Shown in pieces: positions 14,540 to 16,193 of a DNA stretch of 16,193 nt. Source of the stretch: JANXSS01 sp025356535. Lineage in GTDB: Bacteria > Pseudomonadota > Gammaproteobacteria > Burkholderiales > Burkholderiaceae_D. The notes under the pieces were generated by a model, which saw nothing but the letters and a program-made list of their open reading frames with translations, did not search any database and was not told the DNA's origin. Location of the stretch: the NCBI GenBank assembly GCA_043762325.1, contig JAYUMU010000078.1:1-16193 (forward strand), read 5' to 3'. Every line of letters starts with the position of its first letter. Position 1 is the first letter of the stretch. The position numbers and the translations under genes are program-made.

Positions 14540-14587
14540 TCCGTGGCCACCTGCGCCCGGCTGCCGGTTTTTTCTAAAAATAACGAC

Positions 14588-14592
14588 AAGGT
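14588..14592 (+). promoter_or_regulatory. Ribosome-binding site of nuoL
   Basis: AAGGT lies six bases before the ATG at 14599 and three before the adjacent ATG at 14596. It favours the second of the two ATG codons. Confidence 0.5.
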
Positions 14593-14598
14593 TTCATG

Positions 14599-16193
14599 AT
14601 GACAGGGCAACTTAACCCTAGCCTGTTACTGGCTGTTCCTCTGGCGCCCTTGGCCGGCGCCGCGATTGCGGGGCTGTTCGGCACGCAGTTCTTCGGCAAT
14701 GTCGTCGGTCGCAAGGTGTCCCATACGGTGACGATCCTCGGTGTCTTCATCGCCTTCGTCATTTCCTTCATGACCTTGCTGGCGGTGCAGGACGGCGCCA
14801 CCTACAACGGCACGCTCTACACCTGGATGACGGTTGCCGGCATGAAGCTGGAAGTCGGCTTCCTGATCGACAGCCTGACCGCCATGATGATGTGCGTTGT
14901 GACCTTCGTCTCGCTGATGGTGCACCTCTACACCATCGGCTACATGCGGGACGATCCGGGCTACAACCGCTTCTTTTCCTACATCTCGCTGTTCACCTTT
15001 TCGATGCTGATGCTCGTCATGAGCAACAACATGCTGCAACTGTTCTTCGGCTGGGAAGCGGTCGGCCTGGTGTCCTACCTGCTGATCGGTTTCTGGTACA
15101 CGAAGCCGACGGCGATCTTCGCCAACATGAAGGCCTTCCTGGTCAATCGCGTCGGCGATTTCGGTTTCATTCTCGGCATCGGCCTCTTGATGTCGTATGC
15201 CGGTTCGATGAACTACGCCGAGGTCTTTGCGAAAAAAGAAGCGCTGGCGCAGCTGATGTTGCCGGGCACGAACTGGATGCTGCTGACCGTCGCCTGCATC
15301 TGCCTGTTCATCGGCGCCATGGGCAAGTCGGCGCAGTTTCCGCTGCACGTCTGGCTGCCGGATTCGATGGAAGGCCCGACGCCGATCTCCGCGCTGATCC
15401 ATGCAGCGACGATGGTCACTGCCGGCATCTTCATGGTCGCGCGCATGTCGCCGCTGTTCGAACTGTCCGACACGGCGCTGTCGTTCGTGCTGATCATCGG
15501 TTCGATCACGGCGCTGTTCATGGGCTTTCTCGGCATCATCCAGAACGACATCAAGCGCGTCGTCGCCTACTCGACGCTGTCGCAACTCGGCTACATGACC
15601 GTTGCGCTCGGCGCGTCCGCCTATTCGGTCGCGGTCTTCCATCTGATGACGCATGCCTTCTTCAAGGCGCTGCTGTTTTTGGCGGCCGGCTCCGTCATCA
15701 TCGGCATGCATCACGACCAGGACATCCGCAACATGGGCGGCCTGCGCAAGTACATGCCGATCACCTGGATCACCTCGCTGCTGGGTTCGCTGGCGCTGAT
15801 CGGCACGCCGTTCTTTTCCGGCTTCTATTCCAAGGACAGCATCATCGAAGCGGTTGGCGCCTCGCACATTGCCGGCGCCGGCATTGCCCACGTGGCGGTT
15901 TTGATCGGCGTCTTCGTCACTGCCTTCTATTCATTCCGGATGTATTTCCTGGTCTTCCATGGCAAGGAGCGTTTCGGTCTGGCGCACGATGCGCACGGCG
16001 CTGCGCATCCTGATGCAAAACACGCGGCACAAGCCCATGCCCATGCAGACGCCTCTGATCACGACCAGGCCCATTCGATGGCCAAAGACGATCATGGCGC
16101 CCATGCCGGCGCGCACGGCGCCGCCGACGATCACGGGCATGACGACCATCACGGTCTGGCGCCAGGCCACAAGCCGCACGAATCACCTTGGGT
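14599..16193 (+). CDS. nuoL: NADH-quinone oxidoreductase subunit L (3' end outside window)
   Basis: NuoL (ND5 homologue) is the distal antiporter-like proton pump of the membrane arm. About 531 codons are present and the gene runs off the right edge without a stop. Key residues are in place. Glu153 lies in FFGWEAVGLVSYLLIG, Lys243 in GAMGKSAQFPLHVWLPD, and a histidine in SALIHAATMVTAG. Lys412 lies in GFYSKDSIIE and matches the late-helix lysine of the family. Start choice is ATG 14599 (MTGQLNPSLLLAVPL); ATG 14596 is also possible. Near the end of the visible part, residues about 463-527 hold a His/Asp-rich hydrophilic loop (17 His, 11 Asp) after FRMYFLVFHGKERF and just before KPHESPW. That loop is far longer and more His-rich than in E. 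coli. Confidence 0.97.
   Translation, partial: MTGQLNPSLLLAVPLAPLAGAAIAGLFGTQFFGNVVGRKVSHTVTILGVFIAFVISFMTLLAVQDGATYNGTLYTWMTVAGMKLEVGFLIDSLTAMMMCVVTFVSLMVHLYTIGYMRDDPGYNRFFSYISLFTFSMLMLVMSNNMLQLFFGWEAVGLVSYLLIGFWYTKPTAIFANMKAFLVNRVGDFGFILGIGLLMSYAGSMNYAEVFAKKEALAQLMLPGTNWMLLTVACICLFIGAMGKSAQFPLHVWLPDSMEGPTPISALIHAATMVTAGIFMVARMSPLFELSDTALSFVLIIGSITALFMGFLGIIQNDIKRVVAYSTLSQLGYMTVALGASAYSVAVFHLMTHAFFKALLFLAAGSVIIGMHHDQDIRNMGGLRKYMPITWITSLLGSLALIGTPFFSGFYSKDSIIEAVGASHIAGAGIAHVAVLIGVFVTAFYSFRMYFLVFHGKERFGLAHDAHGAAHPDAKHAAQAHAHADASDHDQAHSMAKDDHGAHAGAHGAADDHGHDDHHGLAPGHKPHESPW

Noticed and set aside
14892..16013. Open + strand frame of 373 codons inside nuoL
   Set aside because: The other frame (from 14599) encodes a clear NuoL with all key residues. 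This one is Arg/His-rich and out of frame, so a shadow.

Overview
The window is an ordinary housekeeping stretch from a GC-rich betaproteobacterium, most likely Burkholderiales near Oxalobacteraceae (Herbaspirillum/Herminiimonas-like). That placement rests on the protein sequences as I recognise them and on the gene order rpsO-pnp-tpiA-secG-tRNA-Leu-nuoABCDEFGHIJKL. It could not be tested here by a database search. All genes lie on the + strand. I see no mobile element, CRISPR array, phage gene or foreign-looking segment, and no gene-free stretch over 300 bases.

Layout: (1) 1-2830, RNA/translation block. It holds rpsO (ribosomal protein S15), a strong intrinsic terminator, a 164-nt leader with two stem-loops, then pnp (polynucleotide phosphorylase) and its own double-hairpin terminator. 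(2) 2892-4216, tpiA (triosephosphate isomerase) behind a very good sigma70-type promoter, followed by secG (Sec translocon subunit). (3) 4268-4435, a self-contained tRNA-Leu(GAG) unit with promoter, tRNA and terminator. It separates the sec/glycolysis genes from the respiratory operon. (4) 4589-16193, the first twelve genes of the proton-pumping NADH:quinone oxidoreductase (complex I) operon, nuoA to nuoL. nuoL runs off the right edge; nuoM and nuoN would be expected just outside.

Functionally, NuoE, NuoF and NuoG form the NADH-oxidising electron-input module (FMN plus Fe-S clusters). NuoB, NuoC, NuoD and NuoI form the connecting module that carries electrons to the quinone. NuoA, NuoH, NuoJ, NuoK and NuoL form the membrane proton-translocating arm. 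The nuo genes are all co-directional. Three pairs overlap (C/D, E/F, G/H) and the other gaps are 3 to 116 nt, so one polycistronic transcript is the simplest reading. No convincing nuo promoter was found in the 153 nt before nuoA.

I found no undescribed biological system. The points most worth checking are a His/Asp-rich loop in NuoL, the structured pnp leader behind a strong terminator, the absence of the N7 cysteine cluster in NuoG, unusual start or ribosome-binding contexts (nuoA, nuoC, nuoG, nuoJ), and an A-rich tandem-repeat spacer before nuoK.
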